From positions 1-64,000 of the forward strand of contig QLIY01000199.1 of NCBI GenBank assembly GCA_003260075.1: a DNA stretch of 64,000 nucleotides, written 5' to 3'. The notes beneath the pieces were generated by a model. The model did no database searches. It saw only the letters and a list, made by a program, of their open reading frames with translations, and was not told the origin of the DNA. Made by a program: the position numbers and the translations under genes. This document shows, in pieces, positions 42,590 through 54,910 of the stretch. Position 1 is the stretch's first letter, and the number at the start of each line of letters is the position of its first letter. This stretch comes from Phallusia mammillata. Its lineage: Eukaryota; Chordata; Ascidiacea; Phlebobranchia; Ascidiidae.

Positions 42590-44980
42590 TCATCTTTCTG
42601 CTGTGTTTGTTGACAGCAAATTGTCAAAATCATGTCGCCCTTGTTCCTCTGCTTGTGCAATGTCATCGTTCAATTGGATAATTCTTTCCTGTTGAAAAAT
42701 CACATTTAGCATTGGATATTCAGTACTGATGGACGATACCAGGTTTTGAAGCGAGTACCGACACAAAATATGAGTACCATATGTATATACCTTTGATAGC
42801 AATTATTGAGTACTTAAATAGAGTGTTGTACTTAGTTGTATATCACTAGCTAATTTACCTGCCATGGTTGCGGTACATGTGTATACACACAAACGCAAAG
42901 CATGCAGAAAAACGTGATCTCCACATGATAGCGAAAAAATATACAGTAACCTGACAGAACCTTTACCCGATTTTGTGCTGTTTGAAGCAAATATTTTAAA
43001 AAAGTTGCCTGTATTCTTTATGGTGTAAACCGGCCTTTGGAATAGAAAATTGAGGTCAAATATTTCAATACTGACAAGACCTTGCCAGAAGATCTCTATA
43101 AACTTGATATTATGACTGGCAGCAATAGCTTATATATTTCGATACTGAGTACGAGTATCAATACCACTGAAATCGTTCAATACCGGGTACTCAGCCCATC
43201 ACAGATATACAGTAAACCCCCAATGTACGAAACACTTACACAAATACGTCTTTGCATTTCCATTCTTCTAGTGGCTTGTGATCCGGGAGGTGCAGGTCTT
43301 CCATCTAGTGGTAACAGATAATATTAACTTTTACTGGTTTTTGAGCCATGGAACACTTTATGCATCAAAAAATCTTGCTGAACACCAAACAAAATTTTAT
43401 AATGATGCAATAAAGTTAACAAGCTCACACTCAACTACTGTATTGTATACTTAAGCAGCGAGAATTACATTCTTACTATTACACAACAATGAAAAGATTG
43501 GATCAAACCAGCGGTGGGATTCAATTTTTTTGTCAGCCGGTACTATCACAAAAATCATATTTTTCAGCCGGTTCTGTTACAAAAAGTCAATTTACAGTAA
43601 CTAGTAATGCTAACCGGTTCACTGATCCCATAAAATTTCATGAGAAGGTTCTATAGAACCAGTGCGAACCGGCTGAATCACACCACTGGATCAAACCACA
43701 ATGGAACATTAAAACCAGTGATTTTTGACCAGTGTGCCATAGAACACTATTTCATTTGATAAAGTTTACATGGAACCTATGAAACACTGGTGGTTGAAAA
43801 TCACTGCCTTAAACAGCCAATTGTCACCAAGCAATATTTCAAAAGCAAACATTTATTTCATGCTTAATAATTCAAAAAAACATATATGTCTAAGTCCATA
43901 AATTAAGTCAAAGTCTTACCAATATATGACCAATCAGGAGTCTTCACTAATACTGATGTACCAGATCTTCTTTGAGGCTTTCTTCGCAATGCATATCTGA
44001 AAATAAAGACAGTAGCATTACAGGGGTCACTGGTATGTCAAGTGGCATTCGGAATGTGAAAATATAAGACCTAAAAGGTGATCTGAGACCAAGTTAAAGA
44101 AGTATTTCAGTTACAAACCCTCACCCCAACCAAACAGCTCAAACAATATATTTGAACTTTTAACGATTAGTGCTTGAGTTCTGTTCATTAAAACTGCTTC
44201 CTATGTGGTGTAATAATATGGAGTGTTAGTACCACCAGAAATACAACGCTAATAAGATATGAGTTTTTTGCAAATATTTTACCAAATGCTGAGTTTAGAA
44301 TCAATGCAAAATTTTACGAAAGGGTGAACTGCAACCAGTCTGCAGAACATGGCAGTTCCCGACGAGATCTCGTGCGTGCGGGGGGGGGGTAAACCCTCAC
44401 CCAACCCAAATAGCTCTAACCGTTAGCGCTTCCAAAAGTCCACAAAATTATATTTTCGTAAAAGCATAATCAAGTCCTTTACAACTTCCTGGCGTGTGAT
44501 AACATGCGATATACCATGCGGTCACATGAGCTATCATGCGGTATTTAGTACCACCGTCCCATGGGGTGTGATAATATGGAGTGTTTAGTACCACCAGAAA
44601 TACAATGCTAATATGGTATGAGTGTTTTGCAAATATTTTACCAAATGATGAGTTTAGAATCAATGCAAAATTTTACAAAAGACCAAACTGCAAACTTGTC
44701 ATTACAAATGCATGCAAAACTGAAAACGCTAGCAATGAAAAACATTGCCAGTTTTCTTACATAGTTGTACAGAAAAGTTGCTTTTTACTAGATTTTTAAT
44801 CTAAACATACTTGGATAGTTTGCCGGAACAACATAAGGTAGTAGAAATTGTTCTTTGTGTCAATGCTTGCAAAGCTTTTTGTTGAAGCAAATCTGTACAG
44901 ATAAGAGTGTAGAACGCTGTAGTGATATTAATCCTAAACGCTTAAGTAGGAAACTAACCTGATATACGTAACGCGGTCAT
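42590..44980 (-). CDS. MRPL52: Mitochondrial ribosomal protein mL52
   Basis: Structural protein of the large subunit of the mitochondrial ribosome. Five exons: 44980-44959, 44892-44811, 43996-43920, 43304-43240, 42688-42590; phases match and the total is 345 nt (114 aa; human 123). The N-terminus (MTALRISDLLQQKAL ... TQRTISTTL) is a typical matrix-targeting peptide. The diagnostic block is TPDWSYIDGRPAPP (human LPDWSYADGRPAPP), followed by QATRRMEMQRR and a charged helix (ERIIQLNDDIAQAEEQG) as in the family. The start was chosen as the only ATG in phase with exon 2 after an upstream stop. Introns hold several MITEs. Divergent from NDUFB7, convergent with TSEN2. Confidence 0.93.
42728..43205. 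repeat. Repeat with GCGAGTACC / GGTACTC motifs
   Basis: 'ccaggttttgaagcgagtacc' at the left and 'gaaatcgttcaataccgggtac' at the right also bound a copy at about 50120-50340. The ends look inverted (GGACGATACC / GGGTACTCAGCCC). Probably another MITE; it contains a partial foldback end at about 43079-43135. In MRPL52 intron 4. Confidence 0.5.
43509..43688. mobile_element. hAT-like MITE with perfect TSD (GGTGGGATTCA family)
   Basis: CAGCGGTGGGATTCAA at the left, GAATCACACCACTG at the right, flanked by GATCAAAC on both sides (43501-43508 and 43689-43696). This copy defines the family: 180 bp, 8-bp duplication, no ORF. Confidence 0.9.
43716..43806. mobile_element. hAT-like MITE (~90 bp)
   Basis: CAGTGATTTTTGACC at the left and GGTTGAAAATCACTG at the right, flanked by ATTAAAAC / CCTTAAAC. 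Lies 28 bp from the previous element, in MRPL52 intron 3. Confidence 0.7.
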
Positions 44981-46551
44981 CTTGTAAGCATTTTAAGAAA
45001 ACATCAGGAAAAGCAATAACTTCTAAAACAAAAAAGTCTTAGTGTAAAAAATCTAGCAAGCATTAGTAGGGATAACTTTTAGCTAATTATAAATCGAGCT
45101 ATCTTATAACAAATCTGCCTTACTATTATATATATAAAACGACAACCAAGGTCTATGCATGAATGCATGGAATAGTTCATAAACAAGTTGCATGTGTTTT
45201 CTTTTCAGAAATAAGTTGTAGAAAATAGATTTTAAATTTGCAAGGTAAAATAAACATTAAAAGAAGTTCATACACATAATCAAATGTAATATGTGCCATA
45301 CTATTTATCACGTAGTTACTTGTGTATAGTTACATTTAAAAAAATAAAAAACATGTCAAATGCACGTTATAATTTAACAAATTGTTACTTTTAAAGCTTA
45401 CATATTTTAAAAGGTATATACTTTTTGGTTGTTGTACCTTGCTATGTGATAACTTTTTGACTACTTTTGCAAGGTGCTTCCCCAAAATAATTACAACAAA
45501 GTTTACAAGGTCACAACGGGATCTGCAAATGTTTTGAAACTTTTAAGAAAATTATAAATAATAAAAGTGACAATTTTCGTCCTTAAGTTTGCTGTACATT
45601 TTTATTGTCTGTTTGTAATTTAGTACAAACTATGTTTTTATGCGTTTTCCTTTACCATTATCACAGCAAAGTTAGACTCAAAAATGTAGTTCATTTGGGG
45701 GGGGGGAAAGCAAAGCAATAATTTCTAAAACAAGTGTAAAAAATCTTGCAGGCATTAGTAATAGTAGGGATAACTTTTAGCAAATTAAAAATCAAGCTAT
45801 ATTATAACAAATCTGTCTTACTATTATACATACAAAAAAAACACGACAACCAAGGTCTATGCATGATTGCAAGGATGGAATAGTTCATAAACAAGTTGCA
45901 TGTGTTTTCTTTTTAGAAACAAGTTACAATAGATTTTAAATTTGCAAGGTAAAATAAACTTTAAAAACAGTTTTGTACAAACAATGGAATGTTATATGTC
46001 TTGTACTATTTATCACGCAGTTACTTGTGTATAGTTATATTTGTTAAAAATAAACATGTTAAATTTTTTTTTACATTTTAACAAACTGTTAGCTTATATT
46101 TAGAATATATTTACTTTTTGGTTGTTGTACCTTGTTATGAGATGACATTTTGATTACTTTTGCAAGGTGCTTCCCCAGATTAATTACAACAAAGTTTACA
46201 AGGTCACAACGGGTTCTCAAAATGTTTTGAAACTTTTCAGAAGATTATAAAAAATAAAAGTAACAATTTTCGTCATTAAGTTTGCTGTACATTTTTATTG
46301 TCTGTTTGTAATTTAGAATAAACTATGTTTTTATGCGTTTGCCTTTACCATTATCACAGCAAAGTTAGACTCAAAAATGTAGTTCATTTGCAATTTGTAT
46401 TTTTGAGTTAGGTATTGCAAAGTTATGTTTGCCTTAAAAAACATTTGTGTTGTGGTCGTTTCTTTTTGGTTGTGCTCTCTATGAAGATATTATGTATTGT
46501 TTTATTAGGTGATTTAATTACAAGTTAAGTGGTTTGGCACATTCAAGCAAA
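44981..46551. promoter_or_regulatory. Shared upstream region of MRPL52 and NDUFB7, assembled twice
   Basis: About 45010-45690 repeats as about 45710-46395 with numerous substitutions and small indels, the two joined by a G run at ~45697-45706. The true spacing between the divergent genes is therefore probably ~0.9 kb. No other gene is seen. Confidence 0.6.
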
Positions 46552-47534
46552 ATGGGTACGAGCCTGAGTCGAAGTTTTCATCAGGAAGATGAACCAATGG
46601 ACAAAGCAGAGATTTATGAAAAGTTCAAGGACACTTCACGACCAGTGCGAGGTATATTTGTTTCACTCATTCTCAAAATTAGAAATACAAACTATGGTTA
46701 TTTATGAAATATTGTCTACATTTAACCTGTCACCATATACAAATGTGAACATTATACTGACTCCTTTAACGAAGAAAATAATTGCTGATCTAAACTTTGT
46801 TAAAACTATTATAACGCCAAACAAGACAGTTAAATTCTCAGGTCTTTAATTTGGTTATGTTGTAAAACAAACAACGCCACTTACAAAGCATGCAACACAC
46901 ATATAACATTACTTTTTTGTTTAGAAATGAAATGTACCACTGAAGAAATGGATTTAGCTAATATTCCCAAGGCAAATAGGGACTACTGCGCTCACTTGTA
47001 CATGGATTTTATGAAATGTCGCCGTGATTGGTTTCCTGAAATGTACAGATGCAGCGACTTGTTGCACAAGTATCAACATTGCACTGTTAACGAGTAAGTC
47101 ATTTTGTGACATTTTTAAACTCGGTACATTCAAAAACTTTAAATTACAAATATATTATACTAAAATGATTATCCTATTTTGTGAAAAGCAACATGTTATT
47201 TTATATCAGCTGTTGTCGCCAGTCATAATATGGAGCTCTTCTGGCAATTGTATTTTTGTAACAACATCTAATGTTGTGACATGCTTGCGTTTAATTCTTT
47301 TTTCCTTTGTTTATACTACGCATTATTTACCCTGATGAAGGTGGCCTGTATAGGGTGTTGAAACATCTTTACAAAAAATAGAATTGCCAGAAGGTCTCTA
47401 TAAAATGTTACAAATGTTTTTGTATAAATTAATGTGATCTATTTCACAGCATCAAACATAGAATGATGGACTACGAAAGAGCAAAGAGGCTAATGGCTCG
47501 GGAAAAACGAAGACAGAGCGAACTTATTGAATGA
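46552..47534 (+). CDS. NDUFB7: NADH dehydrogenase (complex I) B18 subunit
   Basis: Accessory subunit on the intermembrane-space side of mitochondrial complex I. Three exons, 46552-46651, 46925-47093 and 47450-47534; phases agree, 354 nt, 117 aa (human 137). The coiled helix-coiled helix fold is shown by twin CX9C motifs in exon 2: CAHLYMDFMKC preceded by NRDY, and CSDLLHKYQHC. The end is highly basic and charged (MMDYERAKRLMAREKRRQ), as in human NDUFB7. MGTSLS at the start fits N-myristoylation, also seen in mammals (MGAHL). Import is expected through the MIA40 disulfide relay. Intron 2 contains a foldback element. Confidence 0.94.
47218..47405. mobile_element. Foldback element with hammerhead-like core
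   Basis: Left 'ggagctcttctggcaattg' and right 'caattct…gccagaaggtctctata' are inverted relative to each other. The right half holds CCTGATGAAGGTGGCC ... TTGAAAC. Same family as 56596-56902. In NDUFB7 intron 2. Confidence 0.55.
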
Positions 47535-48353
47535 TGCCACTATTTATCTTTCTGTTCAAAATTTATTTACAACTGATTTACTACTAAGGGTCAAACTATG
47601 CGTATTTCAACATGTCTTTGGGTTTCCTATTGTCAATGATTTTTGTGAAGGCATTATGGTTTAGATTTTGAGGTCTTGATTTAGCTCAGTAAACATTCTT
47701 TTACAGTTAAAGGAATCTACTGGGCACAGGCAGTTAAAAATTTAGTACACAAACTTGGCATGCATGGCCAAGTATTACCAGGGGACATTTAAGTCAAACT
47801 AGATTTTATTTTTTACCACAAAGACAAATGCAGATGGTACTAAATACCTCATAGTTTATGAAATGTTATAATACAAGCCCCAACTAGGGTAAATGAGACC
47901 ACATTGTAGCAATATTTCAATTGCAAACCCTCACTACAACCCGAATATCTCTAACTGTCAGCGCTTTCAAAAGTCCACAAAATAATAACTTCTTACTGCG
48001 CAGGTTTAGTACCACAGGACAAAAATTGTAAGGGTGGCCTCACTATCATCAAAATAATATTAAAATCTTGTACTTCACACAAGCTTATTGGCAATCCAAA
48101 AGCAACAGCAATAACAGAAGTTTGTATTAATTCACAGTGAAACCAACATGGAGTTTATGTCAATATGTCCTGTAAACAAAATCGAAAAGCCCACATACTG
48201 TTTTATATTACCCTTACTGAAAAGAGCACTCAAATCAACAAACAACAACACATAAAATGCGTACAAAAACGCAGCATATATAAATAGTCATGTGGGACGA
48301 ATGCCAAAAAACAACAACAGTTCACAAAGCAGAATCCTGTCTCAAAACTGGTG
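47535..48353. other. Convergent region between NDUFB7 and HCCS
   Basis: 3' UTRs of both genes and AT-rich DNA. A short tract ('caaaccctcac' ... 'tcaaaagtccacaaaat') recurs at about 44110-44160, 44393-44455 and 28658, an unnamed dispersed repeat. No gene. Confidence 0.4.
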
Positions 48354-51300
48354 TTATTTTGCATGCATTGGACACTCGGGTGGTATATCTGTTTTTGGTG
48401 GTTGTTCAACAACTTGGGATTTGGGGACTTCCCCTGTGTGGTAGACCCTACTGTTGGCCCCGACATTGTTCTCTTTTGCTGTCCAACGCATCCACATAGC
48501 CTTGGTGCGGTCCCACAATGCACCGGGTGAGTCTAAAGCCGGCCGTACATCCTAGGTCACAATAGGGTGACATTTTTAGTATGTTTCTTATAATAGAAGT
48601 TATGCAAAAGTTTTACCAGTAATGTAAATTGGTAGTTGTCAGGGTTAACTTGACCTCCATCGTAATAATCAATAATATATCGAACTTGTTTTCCGCATCT
48701 ATCTACGATCCAATCATGGCGATCAAATGGAAGTTCATACCTACAAAAATAATAACTTTAGGTGCTGTACTGGTTAATATATATTGTTTCTTTTTACTAA
48801 CGCTTAAGCTAATGGTTCCAAACCCTTTTCACCGAATTTCTTCCTTAACAATTCAAAATTTTCATTCCTCCCTAATAGACTACATCAGGGGTCGGCAACC
48901 TTTTAGGCGTCGCATGCCAATTTACTTGGGGTGTTAATGACCTCGCGTGCCAACGTTTTTTTCAAATAGTAGTGCTTTGTGCCAGCAAATATCAATGATA
49001 GAGAGAAAGCAGAGTGTTTTGTGCATGTAAGGTGTGATTTGTGCATTTCAGGACAATGGGATGATAAAACTATAAACAAGTTAAATTGTTACTCCAGTAT
49101 AAACACCCAAATCGGTTGGCATGCCATGAAAAACCACCTTGCATGCCAACCTTGGCATGGGGGGGGGGGTTATGATAAATCTATAAACAAGTTAAATTGT
49201 TACCTCAGTATAAACACCAAATCGGTTGGCATGCCATGAAAAACCACCTCGCATGCCAACCTTGGCACGTGTGCCAGGGGTTGCCGACCCCTGGACTACA
49301 TAGTAGATGCTAAACCATGCTAAGATTATTTAAAAAATGGGACTTTTCACAGGTCATATTTCCAGAGCTTAAGTGTCTATTTCAAAATTAAAGTAAATCT
49401 CTTGTCCTGGTTTGGAACCATATTTTTTCTGTAAATCAAAAACAAAAATACCCCATTAAACTTCGAATTCTGGCCTTGGGTGAAAAATCTTGGGCTTTTC
49501 CTCCAAACTTTAGCAATTTTGGTCCAAGAGGACATTGTCTGAAAACAAAGCATTTGTGTAACTTTCAGAAAATTACAAAAAAAAAACATTTAAACACACT
49601 TGTAATGGAAAGCCTCCCATTTCAAAACTTCTTGCCAAGCTTGTTCATTGTTAGAATTGTGGATGAGGACAATGTTTTTCAGGTCATCAGCCTGCGGCTC
49701 ATCCTCTTTCCATCTCCAACTAAACCATAAAAATCACATAATATTATTAAACTTGCATACTACACAATAAAAGTTAAGCCTAGGCGAATGAGGGTCAGTT
49801 GTGCAGTTGGGATGAGGTTTTGCATAATTTAAAAAGCCACCTCACAGTGGGTTTTAAACGGGGGGGGGGAAATCAGTCGTGCAGTTGGCATGAGGTTTTG
49901 CATAATTTAAAAAGCCACCTCACAGTGGGTTTTAAACTGTAGTGCCTTAAACTACATTTCATATTTTTAAAAGCAGCTTTTACTTAATCGTGTTATGTTA
50001 TAACTAATTGTAACCAACATAACATTATTTGACATGTCTCTACGAGTCCTACTACACACCAGATTATGCCCCCATGATGAGCACCTAAAGCCCCACTAGG
50101 GGTATTTGGGCCAAATTATACCAGGTTTTGAAGCGAGTACCGATACCGAGTACCAAATGTATATACCCTCGATACCAAGTACGATTACCGAGTAATTAAG
50201 TGTAGTCTTGTACTTAGTTGTATATCACTGGCTAATTTATCTAGGGGGGGGGGGGGGGGGGGGGGGGGTACACAAAATATTTTGATACCGAGTATCGATA
50301 TCACTGAAATCGTTCGATACCGAGTACCCGTCCCATCATTACCCCAAACCAAATAAAAGTCCTCACATTGGGTGCATTTATATCGTGTTACCACAAGTAC
50401 CATCATATTGCATGCAATGTCTTGTATTATGTTATGGTTGGAGTTTAGTGTGAACAATATGTTACCCCATTTCGGGGGGGGGGCCTAAAGCCCCACCCAA
50501 ACCAAATAAAAATCCTCACATTGGGTGCATTTATATTGTGTTACCACAAGTACCATCATATTGCATGCAATGTCTTGCATTATGTTATGGTTGGAGTTTA
50601 GTGTGAACAATATGTTACCCCATTTCAATTATTTGTATCTTTAAAGACCTTTTACAATGACAACTGTTTTTATAATTTAACCTCTAAAAAGACCTAGTAA
50701 GTGAAGACAGTTGACCCTCATGAGTTATGCAACCAGTGTTCACTTACATCATGTAAAAGTAAATATATGAGACCAATAAGCCTATTACATAACATATTAC
50801 GCAAGAGTCACTATCAAAGTAGTATGACATAACACTTTTAACCTTACTGTCTTTGGCCATCAGGCAAGGTGACAACCTTAATTCCTTTGTACCTTAACCT
50901 TGACCAACTTACCCTTTTCGTAGCATGGCATTCCAGAACATCTGTTCCGACGGATAAACCCATGTCTCTTTTTCACCTTCCTTTACCATTGCTTTTGGTA
51001 TGTTAGAAACAACTCGACTTGTGGATAAGTCAAATGGTTGATCTGGAGCTGGTCTCTGATTTGGAGGCGGCATCTGTGTGAATGTAGTTTTGTTTAGATT
51101 ATTATAACCAACTGATGAAATAAATGGGTGGTACTAAACAATTCATGGTAAACGGAAGACATATATGCAATGGTGGGAATCAGCCAGTTCGTACGGGTTC
51201 TATAGAACTGTCTCACAACATTATATAAAATCAGCGAACCGGTTAGCATTACTTGTTACTTTCAATGGACATTTTGTAACAGAACTACCTGAAAAATATG

Positions 51301-52024
51301 ACCTTTGTGATAGAACTGGTTGACAAAAAATATATAATCCTACCACCGCATATATGAGACCATATTATCAGAGCAAACTGTCGGCATTTTCATTAGTACA
51401 CAAACTTTTAGTTCTCATATTAAGTATGTTTTATCCGCAGAAATATTCAGTATCTAAAAACACAGTTGAAGTACAGAAAGCAAAAATGAATGCTCAGAAA
51501 CAAAAAATGAATAGAGCACTATAAACATAGATATGTTTATAAGTTTAATGATGAACATAACAGCCCAAATAGACATAAAAAAGGCACATGTAATCACTGA
51601 TGATGATGATGATGATGATGCATTTGCTGATTGTTTAATTTAAATAATTAAGCATGCCACTTTTTACAGCCATTTGGGCAGTTGTATTTGTCATAAAAAA
51701 TGAATACTTATTATTCAATTCAATTCAATGGTTTATTTTTACCCAGAAACGCAAATATTAAATTGAACAGTGAAGTGATGGTAAGGAGGCATTGATTAAC
51801 CTTTCGGTTTTCGAGTCAAGATGCCCCCAAAACAACATAATTAAACATATAAAGTTACAAGATTATTGTTGCACAAAAGAAAAGAAAGTAATGGAAATAA
51901 ACTAAGGAAGATAAAAAAAATACAAGACAATGCAGCAGAATTGGCAGTGTGGTGTTGAACTTCGGAGCCGCGAAGCAACACAACATCAAAGACGTCAAAG
52001 TAATTAAAACAACAACAACAACAA

Positions 52025-52103
<79 letters not shown>

Positions 52104-52976
52104 ACAACAACAACAAATGGACCCAAGAAGTAACACAACATCAAAGACGTCGAAGTAATTAAAAAACAAAACAAATAGCACAGTTGTGACAAAGGATAAA
52201 GATAAAAAAAATATGCATATATATATATATATATATATACATGTATAAATAATAAACATGAGACAAATAATCCAAACGGTTAATGGTTAATCGCAAATGG
52301 TTAATTAAATGGTTAATCACATATTTCTGCTAATTGTGATTGACAATTAGATTTGTGAACAGTTAAGTATGTTACCATATTCGCTGGGTTGATGTCATCA
52401 TTTTTCTGCATCGGGCATTGTGAGGCTGCACTTTCCCCCTGTGACATCGGACACTCACTAACATATGCAGCATTCTGATCTATAAATGAATTTTCATTTA
52501 TTTGATTACTAAGAACCATTTTTACAATTGCAAACACATTGAAAGTTTTGTTGACACCAGCAATATTGTAAAACTACTCAGTATAAATGAAGTTTAATGG
52601 TGGAAATAATGGCAGTCGGAAGAAATAGACATAAAAAGTGACATGCTTTATTTTTCAAAATGTTTCGGCAAATGCTAAATGAAGTTGTTCATACATATAA
52701 CCAACAAAAACAGTTTAAATCATGACTACCTTGTGTTAACAATTTACACACAACTACAGTGAAACAGAATTTACTAGTAACTATAAGAATACCAAAGAGA
52801 TAAAAATATATCCACAAACAGCCAAAAATAAAGTATTTACAAAAGAATATTTTCACACAAATATTTAGCAATAAATTACAATCAGTACCTGCAGCGTTCG
52901 GTGACAATTTTGTTTCAGAAGCAGATGGTATGTTTCCAGTAGACGCGTTGTTTGTCGTTGATCCAGAATTTCCCAT
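48354..52976 (-). CDS. HCCS: Holocytochrome c-type synthase (cytochrome c heme lyase)
   Basis: Attaches heme covalently to cytochrome c/c1 in the mitochondrial intermembrane space. Seven exons: 52976-52889, 52479-52376, 51073-50913, 49719-49600, 49538-49452, 48740-48617, 48551-48354; all phases agree, 882 nt, 293 aa (human 268). The N-terminal half carries Cys-Pro heme-binding motifs (SECPMSQ, SQCPMQK). [54 protein letters not shown] (with the heme-ligand His), [17 protein letters not shown] and [16 protein letters not shown] follow the human protein closely. It ends [13 protein letters not shown] plus a ~45-residue extension containing a further ECPMHAK. MGNSGS could be myristoylated. Confidence 0.94.
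48886..49293. mobile_element. hAT-like MITE with perfect TSD
   Basis: CAGGGGTCGGCAACC at the left, GGTTGCCGACCCCTG at the right, GACTACAT on both sides (48878-48885, 49294-49301). An internal G run (~49160) is followed by a repeat of ~90 bp of the element. In HCCS intron 5. Confidence 0.9.
49780..50912. other. HCCS intron 3 with duplicated blocks and repeats
   Basis: Contains a GCGAGTACC-family repeat (about 50120-50340) interrupted by a ~24-nt G run at 50245-50268. It also holds direct copies around the G runs at 49860 ('catgaggttttgcataattt') and 50475 ('cctcacattgggtgcattta'). No coding sequence. Confidence 0.5.
51168..51348. mobile_element. GGTGGGATTCA-family MITE (degenerate)
   Basis: CAATGGTGGGAATCAGCC start and AATCCTACCACC end, with the internal 'agcgaaccggttagcattac'. 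In HCCS intron 2. Confidence 0.65.
51598..51622. repeat. (GAT)n microsatellite
   Basis: Tandem 'gatgatgatgatgatgatg', in HCCS intron 2. Confidence 0.8.
51949..52160. repeat. Duplicated block around a ~77-nt G homopolymer
   Basis: The run at about 52025-52101 is flanked by (CAA)n on both sides and by repeated sequence 'acacaacatcaaagacgtc' (about 51978 and 52134). This again is the signature of an unresolved overlap. Poly-Gly/Pro ORFs through it are artefacts. Confidence 0.65.
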
Positions 52977-53183
52977 TTTGAAGATAATTGTCTCTCAGTT
53001 ATCCTGACCTGACCAAAACCTTATGTAATATGCTGGTAACATTCACAATCACACATGTGTCATTGAAAATTCGAGAGAACTCGACAAAAGAAAAAGGCAA
53101 TTATTCTCACACCGGTTTTTGTAACGGACTTGTTTTCTCTCGTTTTTATTTTGGGAAATAAAAAGTAAAGTGGCGAGACTCAC

Positions 53184-53336
53184 TTTTTTTCTATCACCAA
53201 AGTCATATTTTTCAGCCGGTTCTGTCACAAAAAGTCCATTGAGAGTAACCAGTAATGCTAACCGGTTCGCTGATCTCATAAAATTTCGTGGGACGGTTCC
53301 ACAGAACCGGTACGAACCGGCTGAATCCCACCACTG
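53184..53336. mobile_element. GGTGGGATTCA-family MITE, one end degenerate
   Basis: Right end CTGAATCCCACCACTG, with the internal inverted 'gtaatgctaaccggttcgct'. Left end not clear. Lies ~200 bp upstream of the HCCS start codon. Confidence 0.6.
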
Positions 53337-54170
53337 ACTAAAACCCAAGATAAAAGTGGCTTTTTTTCTTTTTTTTTCAGTTTTTTTTTTGTTTTATTTG
53401 CACTAATTGACGTTACTAATACGTGGCTTTCTACCGCTGTTAAAGAAATCCTAAGGGCACCGGCAAGTAAAAACAAGGTGCAATTTTTCACATCGCAGAA
53501 TGATTCAGGTCATAGACAATGCAGTGGTAGTGGTACTGTATTTTATTTAAGCCTACATGTACATAATTAGGCTACGTGATATCGTAATCCACCCCTAAGT
53601 GTGTATGAGCGCCCGTGCTTCTACAATATAGACTACATGACGGTATACTGTCTTCTACTTTCTTAGCTAAAAAATATTTTTCCATTTTTTACAAAACCAC
53701 AGCTGAACCCTGTCGGCTGCAACCGTCGAAAAAAACATCCCCATTTACACAGACAAGAACGTAGAACTTTTTATTGGCGACAAAACAAACACAAAATAAA
53801 GCACGAATTTTTGATGGAACATCATCATTATCTTGCAGTTGTTGATATTAACACAAATGATAACACTTGCGTATTTTATCTATGAAATCATAGCAGCATT
53901 CCAAGACAAGCGTAAATAGTCATTTTGAGTGGAAAATAAACTTTTTCCATAGCATTACGAAGCTATTTGTTACATTTAGGATATTAAATAGCAGTCATAC
54001 TGTATTAGGGAGCCTAAAACGATTCCTTGGCACTTAACAAAATTGGGCCTAACAGAAAATAAATTTGCATGTGCACCTAAAACGGGTGCTTGAACTAGCT
54101 TAATATAGTCAGGTATTGCAATAAGACTTATTTGTAGCCAAAACACGATTAACCTAACATTTTTAGCACT

Positions 54171-54910
54171 GAGCTTTAACAGTAAGCCTCGGTTAATCCA
54201 GATCTTTGCCTAATTTGGACAAAATTCAAGGTACAAATGATTTAGAATGTGGTAAGGCTTCTAATCGACACCGGTTAATCCGGATCTTCACCTAATCCGG
54301 ACAATTTTTTAGGTCCAAATGGGTCCAGATTAACCGACATTTACTATTTGGGATATTGACTTGACAATTCGTTATCCTTGACTACACAAAACTCGCTTGT
54401 GAAACCCGCATTCAGTGTGCATATAGAGGCGCCTATTAATAATTAAGTTTGACATGCTAACAATCACATTATGCAAGGAGCGCAGAACGGGGGGGGGGAA
54501 TTAACCTAACATTTTTGGCACTGAGCTTTAACAGTAAGCCTCGGTTAATCCAGATCTTTGCCTAAGGGGGGGGGGGATTAACCTAACATTTTTAGCACTG
54601 AGCTTTAACAGTAAGCCTCGGTTAATCCAGATCTTTGCCTAATTTGGACAAAATTCAAGGTACAAATGATTTAGAATGTGGTAAGGCTTCTAATCGACAC
54701 CGGTTAATCCGGATCTTCACCTAATCCGGACAATTTTTTAGGTCCAAATGGGTCCAGATTAACCGACATTTACTATTTGGGATATTGACTTGACAATTCG
54801 TTATCCTTGACTACACAAACCTCGCTTGTGGAACCCGCTTTCAGTGTGCATATAAAAGTCCCTATTAACAATTAAGTTTGACATGCTAACAATCACATTA
54901 TGCAAGGAGC
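54171..54910. mobile_element. Pogo-like MITE region assembled repeatedly
   Basis: CAGTAAGCCTCGGTTAATCC at the left and GATTAACCGACATTTACT at the right bound ~180 bp with internal 'cctaatccggacaa'. This start is seen three times (about 54180, 54530 and 54610), split by G runs at 54488 and 54567. Termini of the CAGT-A-CCTCGGTTAATCCGGA type are typical of Tigger/pogo elements. A related copy is at 61558-61725. Confidence 0.6.

Noticed and set aside
49377-49589. ORF with [14 protein letters not shown]
   Set aside because: Shifted frame over HCCS exon 5. The correct frame ([17 protein letters not shown]) matches the family and keeps splice phase.
51841-52259. Poly-proline / poly-glycine ORFs
   Set aside because: They are translations of the ~77-nt G homopolymer and its flanks. 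The tract looks like a join, and the same holds for the ORFs at 40953-41307.
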